Shown here one piece after another: positions 49,634-61,188 of a DNA stretch of 64,000 nucleotides (positions are counted from its first letter, which is position 1; the number at the start of each line of letters is the position of its first letter). The stretch lies in the NCBI RefSeq assembly GCF_905220415.1, contig NC_059537.1, positions 4,315,622-4,379,621 on the forward strand, written 5' to 3'. The DNA is from Colias croceus. Its lineage: Eukaryota; Arthropoda; Insecta; Lepidoptera; Pieridae. The notes beneath the pieces were generated by a model that was given only the letters and a program-made list of their open reading frames with translations, did no database searches and was not told the origin of the DNA. Position numbers and translations under genes: made by a program.

Positions 49634-49944
49634 ATAAATTTATAAAGAATAGAAAAAAATCGATCACGAGGCGGGACTCGAACCCGCATCCTTCGCGCCA
49701 TTCCGGGGCGGATGCCTAACCAACTCAGCCACTCGTGACCCGCCTGAGCAATCGAATTTAATCTATTCTTTCAGTTTTATGTGTCTTAAGGGACACACCG
49801 CGCGCCATCTATTGAGATGATTTAACAACCATCTCAACCAATATGAAGCACTTTTCAGTGAATACAATATTGTAACGATGGAACACGACCTTTTGTTTTT
49901 TGCATTGCACAAGCATTTGAATGCCATAAAAACCAAAAAATATA
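49634..49944 (-). mobile_element. SINE-like insertion carrying a tRNA-like segment, 16-bp target duplication
   Basis: Identical AATTGTTGCACTTGAT at 49618-49633 and 49945-49960 flanks a 311-bp insert. On the minus strand, about 49742 down to 49664 is tRNA-like: complementary acceptor-type ends (GGTCACG / CGTGATC), an A-box-like TGGCTGAGTTGG, a B-box GGTTCGAGTCC and a perfect T-arm (GCGGG / CCCGC). The anticodon arm does not fold normally, so it is not a working tRNA gene. Unusually, about 200 bp of the insert lies upstream of the tRNA-like part. Confidence 0.82.
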
Positions 49945-50431
49945 AATTGTTGCACTTGATTTTATTAAATTGCATTTTCCTTGTATGTCTATAATTAGTG
50001 TTAACAATTGCTGGCTATCCTCTGTAAAATATATAAATATATCTAATAGTTGAAAATAATATTTAATTGTAAGTATTATTAATATTCATTCCAATAACAC
50101 ATAGAAACATATAGCTCATTTTTCTATAAAAAGGTGCTTCTAATACATACCTTTACAATGTCGTACGTACATAACATAATGTAGATAAACGCATAAACAT
50201 GGTACATAATAGACAGATTGTCTTTAGTTTCTACTGTGACGTCAAACAGATTATGTTCAACGAGTGGAAAAATAAAAGCCGTAGTAGGAAAAATGAGAAT
50301 ATTATTCTTAAGTAACTTAATGTACTTTGATTTTAAGTCGAGCTTCAACACAATCAAATTACTTTGATACACTTATTTGTGCTTACTTCTTAGAAATTAT
50401 TTCAATACAATTTGGGAGTTTTGGTTTAGAA

Positions 50432-50490
50432 TAGAATAGAATAGAATAGAAAACACTTTATTGCACACAAAAACAAAATTTACAGAAACG
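50432..50490 (-). mobile_element. 3' end of a LINE/SINE with AGAAT-type tail
   Basis: An AGAAT microsatellite (about 50432-50451) followed by AAACACTTTATTGCACACAA. In reverse this is the AATAAAGTG... plus TTCTA repeat end common on lepidopteran retroelements. Confidence 0.55.
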
Positions 50491-50515
50491 ATATTACTTA
50501 TATTATAATAAATGT

Positions 50516-50563
50516 ACAATTTGGCGGCCTTATCGCTTAAAAGCGATAAGGCCGCCAAATTGT
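50516..50563. repeat. Inverted repeat with 23-bp perfect arms and 2-nt centre
   Basis: Arms 50516-50538 (ACAATTTGGCGGCCTTATCG, then CTT) and 50541-50563. It lies directly beside the retroelement tail and may be a fold-back version of the retroelement 3' region. Confidence 0.88.
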
Positions 50564-50665
50564 AGGCGCCTTTGTTTACTTAAAAAGGTTTCAAATACGT
50601 AAAAAATGTTACACCGTCTACATTTTTTGGTAATTCAATGGCGATGATCATGTAAGTAGGGCGAC

Positions 50666-50946
50666 AAAATAACTGCGTTAAAAACAACCGACTTCAAAAA
50701 CGGAAAAGTAAGAAATAAAAAAGATTTGATATTATTAATTACTACATATTATTTTTATGTGCTATTTACTAAAAAGGTTTGATGTCGGTGCATGGGCTTA
50801 ATACTAAGTGCTTAGTGTTTGGCACCGACTTCAAACCTATTTAATAAATAGCACATAAAAATAATATGTAGTAATTAATAATATCAAATCTTTTTTATTT
50901 CTTACTTTTCCGTTTTTGAAGTCGGTTGTTTTTAACGCAGTTATTT
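50666..50946. repeat. Large fold-back repeat (arms about 125 nt)
   Basis: Left arm from AAAATAACTGCGTTAAAAAC through GGTTTGATGTCGGTGC; right arm GGCACCGACTTCAAACC through GTTTTTAACGCAGTTATTTT. A few mismatches lie near the centre. The loop is about 31 nt and itself contains ACTAAGTGCTTAGT. Confidence 0.88.
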
Positions 50947-51400
50947 TTATTTAATACTTTTTAGTGTATTTTTCAACACGAATCAAACGAGCCCAAACTC
51001 GATAAAGTTGAGTCAATATATTACTGAGTTCCTATGGCCACCTTCCGATTCCATCATCAGATCAGCTCCATGTCATGATAATGTTTCATCGCTATCCAAT
51101 TTACATTCGTATACAAAATTTCAGCTCAATCGGTTACCGGGAAGTGAATCAAAGTTACTTGCTACATTGAAATTAAGTTATCGAGTACAAACAAAAATGC
51201 TCATAAAATAAAAACTACTAGGCCTAGCCGAATAAAATTTTTATGGGACCAATTCGACACCATCCCGCATCGAACAAAAAAAGAATCACGTAAATCGGTT
51301 CAGAAACCTCGGAGTAATCGGTGTACATACATAAAAAAAAAAAATATATATATACCGGCCGAATTGATAACCTCCTCCTTTTTTTTGAAGTCGGTTAAAA
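50676..51400. mobile_element. Non-autonomous element bounded by AACCGACTTCAAAA ends, containing the fold-back
   Basis: The left end (GTTAAAAACAACCGACTTCA) has an inverted partner at about 51383-51400 (TTTTGAAGTCGGTTAAAA). The interior includes TTTCAGCTCAATCGGTTACC and an A/TA-rich run. No coding frame. The ends are common in lepidopteran genomes; class uncertain. Confidence 0.6.
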
Positions 51401-51880
51401 ATTAAATGCAATATTAAAAAACATGTCAATTTACACCTTCATGATCATGATGATATCTCTATTAATATAAATTAGTAGCGCTATTTTTATCAGTCTTTTT
51501 ATATACCAGGGAGCAAAATCAGGTCGACCTTAAATGTTCTATAATATGCGGTAGAGTTATCGGCAGTAATCCTAGTTAACTGAGTTCAAGTTATCTCATT
51601 TTTTTTAGATTTTTAAACAGGCTTAACAATAGAATTTTTCACATTGAACTACATAAATAGAAAAGGCTCTATAAAGCAGATCAGGTCTTTATATTTTCAA
51701 AACGTGTTTCATAATTTATCTATACGAGTAAAATAATGCGCATGGTATTGTCTGTTTCTACCGTATTCAGTCCATATCGCGATCATTGTTTTCGATACAA
51801 TGCAGTTTTGTCGAATTTATGCTTCATCGCGACACGTGCAGCTGAACGCCAGTGAGCGTCATTAAAAAGAGGTTGTATAT
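51401..51880. other. Non-coding spacer
   Basis: Nothing recognised. Confidence 0.4.
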
Positions 51881-51881
51881 C

Positions 51882-52054
51882 ATGGGCCTTCTTCACAATG
51901 GGCAGCGTTGGCTCAACAAATAAGCGTCGATGTTTGCCGCCGCGGTCATCATAAACATCTACAATTAACGCCGATCATAGACATATTTTAGGCCCTCTAC
52001 ACTATCGTGATTGCCTCTGCTCGTCCACCGCTACCCATTGTGAAGAGGGCCCAT
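51882..52054. mobile_element. Small inverted-repeat element (173 bp)
   Basis: 26-bp ends with two mismatches: ATGGGCCTTCTTCACAATGG at 51882 and CCATTGTGAAGAGGGCCCAT ending at 52054. The interior is GC-richer and non-coding. Confidence 0.7.
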
Positions 52055-53660
52055 CAAGCACAGGGCGGTTCTAGAACAAATGATAGACTCCAGTTAGACC
52101 CGGTCAAGCTATAATTTGATAGTTTTTGTCGCGTCACCTTCGTAGCACATTCATCAAACGACACAAAGGGCTTAGCTTGACAGAGCGATGCGCTCTGACA
52201 AAGGACTTTGAGCAAGAAACGTTTCATCCGTCACTTTGTTACTCTAGCTTTGTTAACTATACACAAATGTGTACGTTTACGTTTTTTAAGAATAGAAATA
52301 ATGATGCCTTGGACTGGCTGAATGAACTAAACTATATGCCTATACATTTTAAATTGTCTTGCATAAAAACTGGATGTAGATTGTAGGTAACATTTTCTTT
52401 TAAATAACCTAACCTTAAACCTTTCCAAGGCTTGTGGTTGGTATGCTATTTGACTAAGGACAAATATTTACTACTCCTTAGTCAAAAAGCATATTCCAAT
52501 ACGTATTTCCAACATGTAAAGTTCCATTTTCATATTCTTAATTTTTTTTTTTTCTTTCCTTAATATGTATCGAAAGAATAATTAATATAAACAGTACGTT
52601 TCAAATAGAACAGAAATGCTATATTTCATAACCTTTCTTGCTTAACAATACTTCCATATCTAAATCTAAAACCGTCTAAGTGTACACATGAATCGTGAAA
52701 GGCAGAATTTTATACAAAAGCACACGGGTACTTAAAACTATATTGTTACATTTTAATGTAGGTAACCATTAGCTGGCAGTTGGGTAAGCTCCACTCAGTG
52801 CTTAAGCTCTCATATGAATATTTAAGTACCGGCTGAGGTTTCAAGAAGTCATTTAAAATTGAATGCGCCAGACCTTTGCTTCTGTCAATACAAAAATTGG
52901 TCGCGGTTAAATGTGTCTTACATTTCTCTTGTGTACATACAATTTCAATATGAATTTGTGTGTATTCAGATTTCTGGTGCCTATATTTATGTTTTGAAAT
53001 ACTCACATAGTTAAGTAAATTAGATACGGTCTTATCAATTTATTTAGTTTCTAGAAAATATTTTTTATTGCTAAATTACAGCCGGAATTTATTTTTTATG
53101 CTTAGAAGTTTCTTATTCGGAATCTGCAATTTCTGTTAGAAACAGGAATTTTAATTGGTATTAATTAAAGAAAAAACATAATTACAAAAAAAATGCTCCA
53201 CTCTTTATACCCCTAAATACATAGATAATTAGGCAAAATAAACCGCGTTCTCATTCGGTCTCGTTCAATATTTCAACATCCATTGTGGCTCCTAAAACAA
53301 TATAATAAACATCCAATTACACACGTTATCCCATTTACGTGACCAGCTTATTCTGCCTGAATATATTCTTCTCGTATGAGGAAAATCAACATCGATTCTT
53401 GTTACAAACATCTGTATTTAATGGTATGAAAGTTACTACCGTCGTATGATATTATTTATTGTTAGTGTAGTTGTATCTCGAAACTATGTATCGTAAATAA
53501 GTTTTGGATGTATGAAGTTTTAGTATTTGTGAATTACTTTATGTATAGCAGGAAGTATGAATGTATATTACTATTAAAAAAATATTGATATTAAAAAAAC
53601 TGTGGTTCTCTGATGTGTTCTTACTTTTAAATTGTAGTTTATATGGATAAATTATATTAT
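52055..53660. other. AT-rich non-coding stretch
   Basis: A stem-loop with 18-nt arms and one mismatch lies at 52443-52460 / 52475-52492 (ATGCTATTTGACTAAGGA). The 86-codon frames at 52126 (plus) and 52746 (minus) have no recognisable domain. Confidence 0.4.
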
Positions 53661-53883
53661 ACTAGATTTCCGCCCGCGGCTTCGCCCGCGTTTTCAAAGG
53701 AAAACCCGCATAGTTCCCGTTCCCGTGGGATTTCCGGGATAAAAACTATCCTATGTGTTAATCCAAGTTACCCTCTATATGTGTGCTAAATTTCATTGTA
53801 ATCGGTTCAGTAGTTTTTACGTGAAAGAGTAACAAACATCCATACATCCATAAAAACTTTTGCCTTTATAATATATATTAGAT
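53661..53883 (+). repeat. Dispersed retro-type repeat, copy 9
   Basis: Full-length type: CTAGATTTCCGCCCGCGGCT head, GTTCCCGTGGGATTTCCGGG, AATCGGTTCAGTAGTTTT, and a TTTATAATATATATTAGAT tail. Confidence 0.88.
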
Positions 53884-56800
53884 ATTAGATCCTTCACATA
53901 TTGAAATGTATAATTTCATAAAATAATAATCAGATAAATTAGAATGGTTAAAGAATGATTTGCTTCTTTTCTATTTCAATTTATTTTGACAAAGTCTTAT
54001 GAATCTCTGTATTGTTTCAGGTAAAAACTAAACGAGAAAAGTTTAATATTCATATCACCTATCCTACGTACGAGTTCGGAGAGGACAGGATTAAATGCCT
54101 TTATTCCAATTTCGTGTGAACGCGATTGTATGGAATTGGGTTTGATTCGTTTATTCAAAATCCCTTTGTGAGATAGCACTCACTGTGAATTGAATATCGG
54201 ACGTCCTCAACATCGAATTACTTTGGCCGGCATCAATTAATTCCTGTGCAATTCCACATAAAGTCGGCTGTGCTTTTTGTTCCATCGGTTTGCTTAGGCG
54301 GACCTCATGAATAAATTAATTTCAAATGTTAATGAATGGTTTTCAGTTCAGTCTAGCTTTATAAACCCCGTTAATTGAATGTCTCCCATTATATTCGTCA
54401 GTAAAAGACCAAAACACGTAATATCACTTCAGCTAAGCACCAATTAATTCCTCTAAGCAATTTTATTTCACATAAAGTGACTCCGTCGCGAGCGAGATTA
54501 TTTGCTCTATTTCCTCGCTTGGCGACCATTTGTCCGGGAAAAAGGAACATTAAATGCGAACTCGATAAATCAAGTTTCAAAACTATTTTAAGCTAGATTG
54601 TTACTGTATTGTTTCGCGTGATTTATTTCTAAGAACTTTAACAATACTCGCCGTCGTCGTGCGGTAAGGATAAACTTGGTGTTTGAACAAAATGCTGTTA
54701 TTGCACCTTAACTTTTGCTTTAATATCGACTAATTGTACGTTTTTAATACAAAAAATGTGCAACAAAAACATACCCGAGTTTTACATCACCGTTGCGTCT
54801 TATCGCTTTTCTTCGATAAATAAAGTGAAATAGATGTTCTTGTACATTAGGTACCTAAATCGATGAAACCGCCTTTAAATATATTATACTTGAATAGCTC
54901 TTCACGATACAGCTTTGCGCTTCCTGTTTACCAGTGAATAGTGGAAGATTTAGTAAATCCCTCGCGCCGTTACCGTGCCTGAGATGTTCTGAGTAATGTT
55001 CAATAAAATACAAGAGCTAGTTTCTTCTTAATAACATAATACGTTATTTCAATTATTAGAAATTTATACAAGTGAAACAAGAGCTTTAAACATCTTAATA
55101 AAATAATTCAAGTAATTTTCTTTAAAATTTTAGTAGGTAAATGTGGGTTTATAATGAGATATACGCAACTTGAAATTTATAAGCAGGAGTACATATATTC
55201 CTTTTTCAAGTGTTTTTTTTTTTACTTATTTCCGTAATAGTAGGATTCATAACGTCAAGATGACATAGATCGACCGTTTATCCAGCAAAGAGAACTGTTG
55301 TTGTTAACTGTTGTTAATCTATACTTTTAAGTTGGTATATCAAATTAGGACAAGGTACACTATTTGGAATGTCGCCAGCCACTTCTGTTCCGGATTTACG
55401 AGCAAATCTAGTGGAAACCGAAGCCGAAAGTTGACCCAATTAGTGGCCTGCTGACTGTTCGACACGTACCGATGTTAACTGGACATTTTTATTGAAAATC
55501 TTAAATGCGATTTATTTAACTTGTAACGCCTTTATGAAGGGTATTTTTGTAGGATTTCTTGCCGTGAGTAAAACAATTGTAAATGATTACGGCTAAGCTA
55601 AGATAGTTCAACTGCAGTAGACTTTTTAACCTTGAATGCCAAGAAATGGAATGAAGAATTAATGATATGAGTAATCATAATTATTGTAATAATACAAACA
55701 AGGGACAAATGAATAATTTGTTATTCTGCTAAACTTACGACGTACCTGAAACTCGGCTTAATATTTTAACTCGATTCAGGTGTTCCAAAACTTCGCAAGC
55801 TAAGACTAGAGCCAAATCACTTACACTAAATCCTTAAACCGCTTGGCAAAGTCTTGCTGAAGTCTGCGCCATTTCTTATGCAAGATCTTATGTTTTAGTT
55901 ATACGTATAGACAGATGCAACGAGAAACTTATATGTTATAATTTGAATAGAAACTATTTTCAATGATGATCCAAGGAATTCCTAATCTGTAGCAAAAGTA
56001 ATTACACTTTCTCCCTTATAAACGAATTACTTAATCAATATAAGACAATTATTGTATAAAAATTCGTTTTCCTTATAAATATTTGCTTGTTAATTAACTT
56101 ATTTATAAAACAGTCCCAAAGAAAATTACAAAAGGACAAAATTTTTCCCCAAACAAAGTCCAGTGTACTTAAAATAGCCTGTATCGAGTCAAAGTGTTTT
56201 GTTATGTATTTCCCTGATCTTATTATAATCTTCATCGTTGCTTTTGTGTATGTTAAACTGATTTACACTTGTTATGAGTGAGCAAAGCTATTGTAGTTGT
56301 AATATAAAGTACATTAAGACCTCCTACGACACAACAAAGAGCAACATATTTGTCACATATTATCTGAACACATTGCATAATTTTAAAACGGTAATCTATA
56401 AATAAAAACAAAAGTCTAAAAGTAACATTTCATTATATAATCGTATAATTTATGTATAAGTAGTTTATTGTGTTTCAAGTAAATATATTTATAGTTACCC
56501 ACATTTCCTTACTTGGAAATAAATTTAATGTGTAACATTCTAATTCAAAATGTATTTTCATCATAGTGACATTTGCAAGATGAATGTAACGAACTCTCAG
56601 GATGCGAGCTTTCGCAGCGGAAGAAAATTCAATATATAACGGATGTAATTTCATTTAGCTTGTATGAGAATGTCATAGTTTGACCTTTTCCTAGCTTAAA
56701 ATATATTTGCGTCCTGAAAATTCATTCTTGTAAATAAATCAGCGTAAGGTTCAAATGTCAGTGCGAGAGAATTAATTCAACGTGTATTCCTCCCGATATT

Positions 56801-58746
56801 TATAAAATAGATATTACATTTATTTATAAAACAGTAGGATTAAAAAATATTTAGCTTTTATTATTTTTAGGCCACAAAATTTACTTTTGAGCTTACATTA
56901 CTCTAGAATAATTAAAACATTTCATCAGTATAATTGAAATATATTTTCAGCCATTTACATCGAGATTGAATGGACAACGAAAATATTTCATTAAAAGATA
57001 TCTAAAGACACAAAATTAAACTTTTTGTTACACAGAATATTTTCATTCCCTTACAATTTAGTCCAAAAAGTCTAAAAACCTTTCAGGCTCATAATTTTAA
57101 ACTTCGTATTAATATTCAGTGCTTACATAGCTTAATCCTTACTCTTGGTTTACGAGCGCAGGGTAGTGAATTATGCAGATACCATTCGATTTATAACGAA
57201 ATGGACATGCAGCTCGAATAGTGATCTCAGAGAGCCTGAACTCGTGTAACTTCGTACTTTATATCAGAGAATAGTCTTTACTCGTGTAATTTCGTATCAG
57301 AGAATTCCTTTCGTAATGTTCTGCGCTGGCAATAACTCACAATTTTACGTCACCTAGAATGTTCTTTACAGTCACATATATCTAATATCGTACGCAATAC
57401 TGAACAGAAGGTATTTTCATAAAATGATACTGTTGATAAAAATATATTACACGTATCTTTGTGCGAGTATAAAATGTGAAATATTCTGTGTTCATTATTA
57501 TTGATGACATTTATCGGTCTGCTCTACACTGTAATAAGAACCGATATTAGGGACTGAAAGATTTTAATGCTGCCAGAAACTTAAATACCTTATAGTCTGT
57601 TGACAACATAATAAATGACTCTTGTCAGTATCTAGGATATCAATCAGTTTAAATGCCGTTAAAGTAGGAAACAGGATTATTCCAAGTTGACGGTATATAT
57701 CACAAGTAACTTGAAAATGGTCGTTAACTTTTTAGAAAATTGAAGAATATTACATAAATATTTAGTTAGTTTACCAGTAATGTTTTATGTGTTTACAAGT
57801 TTTTATAGGTACTCAATATTTTATCCAAAACCAAGATAACAAATGTAATAGTATTTAGGAATTTTCAAAAAGGGACAAAAGCTTATTGATATCTTTTGAA
57901 AAGTCTTGTATACCCTCTATATTCTTATCTGGCAGGATGATATGCACGTATTATTTCCGAGTGGTCCCAAGAACTTCCGCGTTGCTAAACTACAAAGGCT
58001 TCCAGATGTAATAGAAAATTCATACAATATGTAGCGCAGTTTTATCCTTCTTAACTTTATAAAAGATCGAATAGGACAAAATTTAAACCTTTTAACATAT
58101 TACAATATTAAATAAATATGCGAAATTTATGAAATGTATCAATTTCAAATTCACCATGTCGTGGGCAAAGCATATAAAACGAAACTCATAAAAAAACGTA
58201 TACATATGAAAATTTGAACATAAAGGTCATACTGCAAATTAATTTATCAATTTTAAAATATACGTCCTCCATTCCATTACACAAAGGCCGTTAATTGCAA
58301 ACCTTAATTGAGTTTTTGTGGGTAGTTAACCCATTCATCCGTAACGGGTGGTCGCTTACGCAAATAATAATTTATTGTCAACTTTTGCAAAATTTACAAA
58401 AGGTTACATGTTCATAATATGTTTTTTTGAAACTAAACTCAATTACTATTAATACTTGAGTGATTTCGTGTTCATATGGCTTAACAACTAATACCACTCT
58501 AATACCCATCTATTCCCAAAAACAAGAAATAAAAGCTAATATTTTCTTTGGCTTAAAACATGCAGTTGTAATTTTATTTCTGTCAAACAAACTTTGCTCA
58601 TAACACGTGTACTTAAAGTTTCTTCTTGCATGTAGCTACAAGCAATTACTATGAATCTCGTCTGCTAATGGCCGAGAAAATAGCAAGTTTCACATGCACG
58701 TTCCATCATTTCGGAAAGTAATGTTGACCAAAGTTGGTCTGCTTGT
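53884..58746. other. Long AT-rich non-coding stretch
   Basis: No gene, RNA gene or clear repeat that I can support. All open frames are below about 70 codons and without motifs. Confidence 0.4.
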
Positions 58747-58757
58747 TTCAAGATAAT

Positions 58758-59067
58758 CATCATCATCATCATCATCAGCCCATATACGTTCCCACTGCTG
58801 GGACACGGGCCTCCTATGAGGGTACAGGCCATAATCCACCACGCTGGCCAAGTGCGGGTTGGCGGATGACACATGTCGTCGAACTTTTTTTTAATTCTTC
58901 GACATGTCGGTTTCCTCACGATGTTTTCCTTCACCGTTCGAGCAGTGGTGATGTTACAACATGCGCAGATAAATTGAAAAATCAATTTATTTCCTGCGCG
59001 CTCGCCTGGTCTCGAACCCCGGACTTATCGATTCGAAGTCCGAGGTCTCACCACTGAGCCACCACTG
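58758..59067 (-). mobile_element. tRNA-derived SINE with 11-bp target duplication
   Basis: Flanked by TTCAAGATAAT at 58747-58757 and 59068-59078. On the minus strand it begins with a tRNA-like head: A box TGGCTCAGTGG, B box GGTTCGAGACC. The body follows with AGGAGGCCCGTGTCCCAGCA and a (GAT)n tail at the left. A classic complete SINE of the type abundant in moths and butterflies (Metulj/HaSE-like from memory). The plus-strand frame over it is a composition artefact. Confidence 0.9.
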
Positions 59068-59078
59068 TTCAAGATAAT

Positions 59079-59349
59079 GTTACACTATAATTCTTCTTTC
59101 TCACATTTTGAAAATAGCTAAGATAAATGCAGGATTAGGACTGTGATGTTAGATTTAAAATATTAACCTAGTTTAACTAACAGATTATTTATCACAAGTG
59201 GTATTGATTATACAATGGGTAGAATAATTATTATCTATTACATATAATAAAATCGTAAGAAAGTCAAAACTGTACATTGAATATTTTTTTAAAAGAATAC
59301 TTGATCCATGATCTATAATCGATATAGAAGCCAAAAACATAGTTTTTAG
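59079..59349. other. AT-rich spacer
   Basis: Nothing recognised. Confidence 0.4.
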
Positions 59350-59535
59350 AATTTTTGTCTGTTTGTCTGTTTGTCTGTTTGTCTGTTTGTCTGTTTGTCT
59401 GTATATTTGTCCGGGCTAATCTCGAAAAGTACTGCATAGATTGACTTCAAATTTTGCATGGATATTACTAACAGGTCGGGTGAGGCTTTTTTAAACATAT
59501 TATCATGCTATCACCTCTGGGGGAGGAGCTGTGAA
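59350..59535 (-). repeat. TCTGTTTG microsatellite joined to a diverged second-family repeat
   Basis: About six units of TCTGTTTG (59356-59403), then GGGCTAATCTCGAAAAGTAC, which matches the GCTAATCTCGGGA segment of the repeats at 31661 and 38168, then diverged sequence. Confidence 0.6.
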
Positions 59536-59630
59536 CCTTTTTTTTCTTACGTATTTCGTGTATTACGACAGCGTACAATCTAAAGACTCATGTTTAAATG
59601 TTGGTTTCGGGTAAGCCATGCTATTATCTA

Positions 59631-59985
59631 GCTTTACACAATAAAAACTATGTCATTAACGTAATTTGGGCAGAGAATCAGTTTAATGAATTTATTAGTA
59701 TAAAAAACAAATTTGAAACAGCGCCATCTATGAGATTATGTAAAAATCAAATCAATTTACACGTTAACTATTGGAAATTAATAATAATCAAATGACGCAT
59801 ATATAAATGTTGTTTGACAATATCCAGATTGACACTATAAAAATTATGCCATTTGAGTAACTTGGGAAGAGAAACATAGTTTGAAGAATGTAAGTTGTAT
59901 AATGTTAATTTTGTAACAGCGCCATCTATGAGATTTCGTAAAAATCAAATCAATTTACATGTTAACACTACTGAACACAATGTTA
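59631..59985. repeat. Degenerate tandem duplication, period 198 bp
   Basis: CAGCGCCATCTATGAGATT starts at 59719 and again at 59917. Both copies continue with GTAAAAATCAAATCAATTTA and are preceded by related sequence (AACTATGTCATT / AATTATGCCATT). Confidence 0.75.
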
Positions 59986-60205
59986 AAAATTAATAATTTA
60001 AATATAATTATGTTATTTATTTATTTAACTCTTTAACCCATATCTTCCGTTCCCTATAAGATATATTTCGTGTAAATAATAAACTACATTTTTTTTAAAG
60101 TGAGGGTAGATATGTTTATTATTTTAAGTAAAAATATACACCGTTATCTACAGTTAATCTAATGATTGTGTTCATTAGTTACAATTTTAAAAATCTTCGT
60201 GTTTT

Positions 60206-60338
60206 ATAAATTTACTAGCTTACTTTAAAGATTTAAGCATACAAAGGGACATAGGGACACAGAAAGCGACTTTTTTTTATACTATGTAGTGATATTTATA
60301 AAGCAATTGAATGCCATAAAACCAAAAATATCAAATGC
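60206..60338. mobile_element. Short insertion with 14-bp target duplication, deleted retro-type repeat plus SINE end
   Basis: AATCTTCGTGTTTT is present at 60192-60205 and 60339-60352. The insert holds a copy-1-type repeat with its GC-rich body deleted (ACTAGCTTAC joined to TTTAAAGATTTAAGCATAC, then TATACTATGTAGTG). It ends with ATTGAATGCCATAAAACCAA, the same sequence as the right end of the insertion at 49634-49944. Confidence 0.75.
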
Positions 60339-60411
60339 AATCTTCGTGTTTTGTGAATTTTCACCATCATGCGTTCCCACAAAAGGTAAGTTGTTACTTA
60401 TAGGTATTTAT

Positions 60412-60441
60412 TGAAATGAAATGAAATGAAATGAAATGAAT
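60412..60441. repeat. AAATG microsatellite
   Basis: About five units of GAAAT/AATGA. Possibly the tail of a retroelement on the minus strand. Confidence 0.7.
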
Positions 60442-60510
60442 GATTCTTTTATTATTTTGAGGTGCATTGGGAACAGTAGTTTTTGATAAAATTTTATTTG
60501 TAAGTAGCTT

Positions 60511-61188
60511 TTTTTAGGGTTCCGTAGCCAAAATGGCAAAAACGGAACCCTTATAGTTTCGTCATGTCCGTCTGTCCGTCTGTCCGTCTGTCCGTCTGTC
60601 ACAGCCGATTTACTCGGAAACTATAAGTACTACAGTGATGAAATTTGATGGGAATATGTGTTGTATGAACCGCTACAAAAATATGACACTAAATAGTAAA
60701 AAAAAGAATTGGGGGTGGGGCCCCCCATACATGTAACTGAGGGATGAAATTTTTTTTTTTCGATGTACATACCCGTGTGGGGTATCAATGGAAAGGTCTT
60801 TTAAAATGATATAAAGTTTTCTAAAAAACATTTTTCTTAAAGTGAACGGTTTTTGAGATATCAGCTCTCAAAGTCGTAAAAAGTATGTCCCCCCCCCCTC
60901 TATTTTTATAACTACGGGGTATAAAATTCTAAAAAAAATAGAGGTGATGCATGCTAATTAACTCTTTCAACGATTTTTGGTTTGATCAAAGTATCTCTTA
61001 TAGTTTTTGAGATAGGTTGATTTAACTGTAATTTTGGTTAAGTTATATATACATAAAACTACAAGGCAAAATATCGGGAGAGTTTAGGCTCCATTCACCA
61101 GGTGTATAAATTGACATAATAAGTTTATTATATTTGCTGCTACGGAACCCTTTGTGCGCGAGCCCGACTCGCACTTGGCCGGTTTTTA
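60511..61188. mobile_element. Common insect non-autonomous element with AGGGTTCCGTAG inverted ends
   Basis: AGGGTTCCGTAG at 60516-60527 and CTACGGAACCCT at 61140-61151, followed by GCGCGAGCCCGACTCGCACT and TGGCCGGTTTTTA, the invariant end of this abundant insect repeat. It includes a CCGTCTGT run at about 60567-60600 and poly-C and poly-T tracts. No transposase. Confidence 0.8.

Noticed and set aside
49664..49742. Functional tRNA gene on the minus strand
   Set aside because: A and B boxes and T-arm are present, but no normal anticodon arm can be drawn and the segment is inside a 16-bp target duplication, so it is better explained as part of a SINE-like insertion.
52126..52386. 86-codon plus-strand frame as a gene
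   Set aside because: No signal peptide, domain or splice pattern; it begins just outside an inverted-repeat element.
58665..59057. Two minus-strand frames and one plus-strand frame of about 60-107 codons
   Set aside because: They lie on the tRNA-derived SINE and its GAT tail, which fully explains them.
60408..60602. 64-codon minus-strand frame with TDGQTDRRTDGH
   Set aside because: It is the translation of the CCGTCTGT microsatellite in a dispersed repeat.
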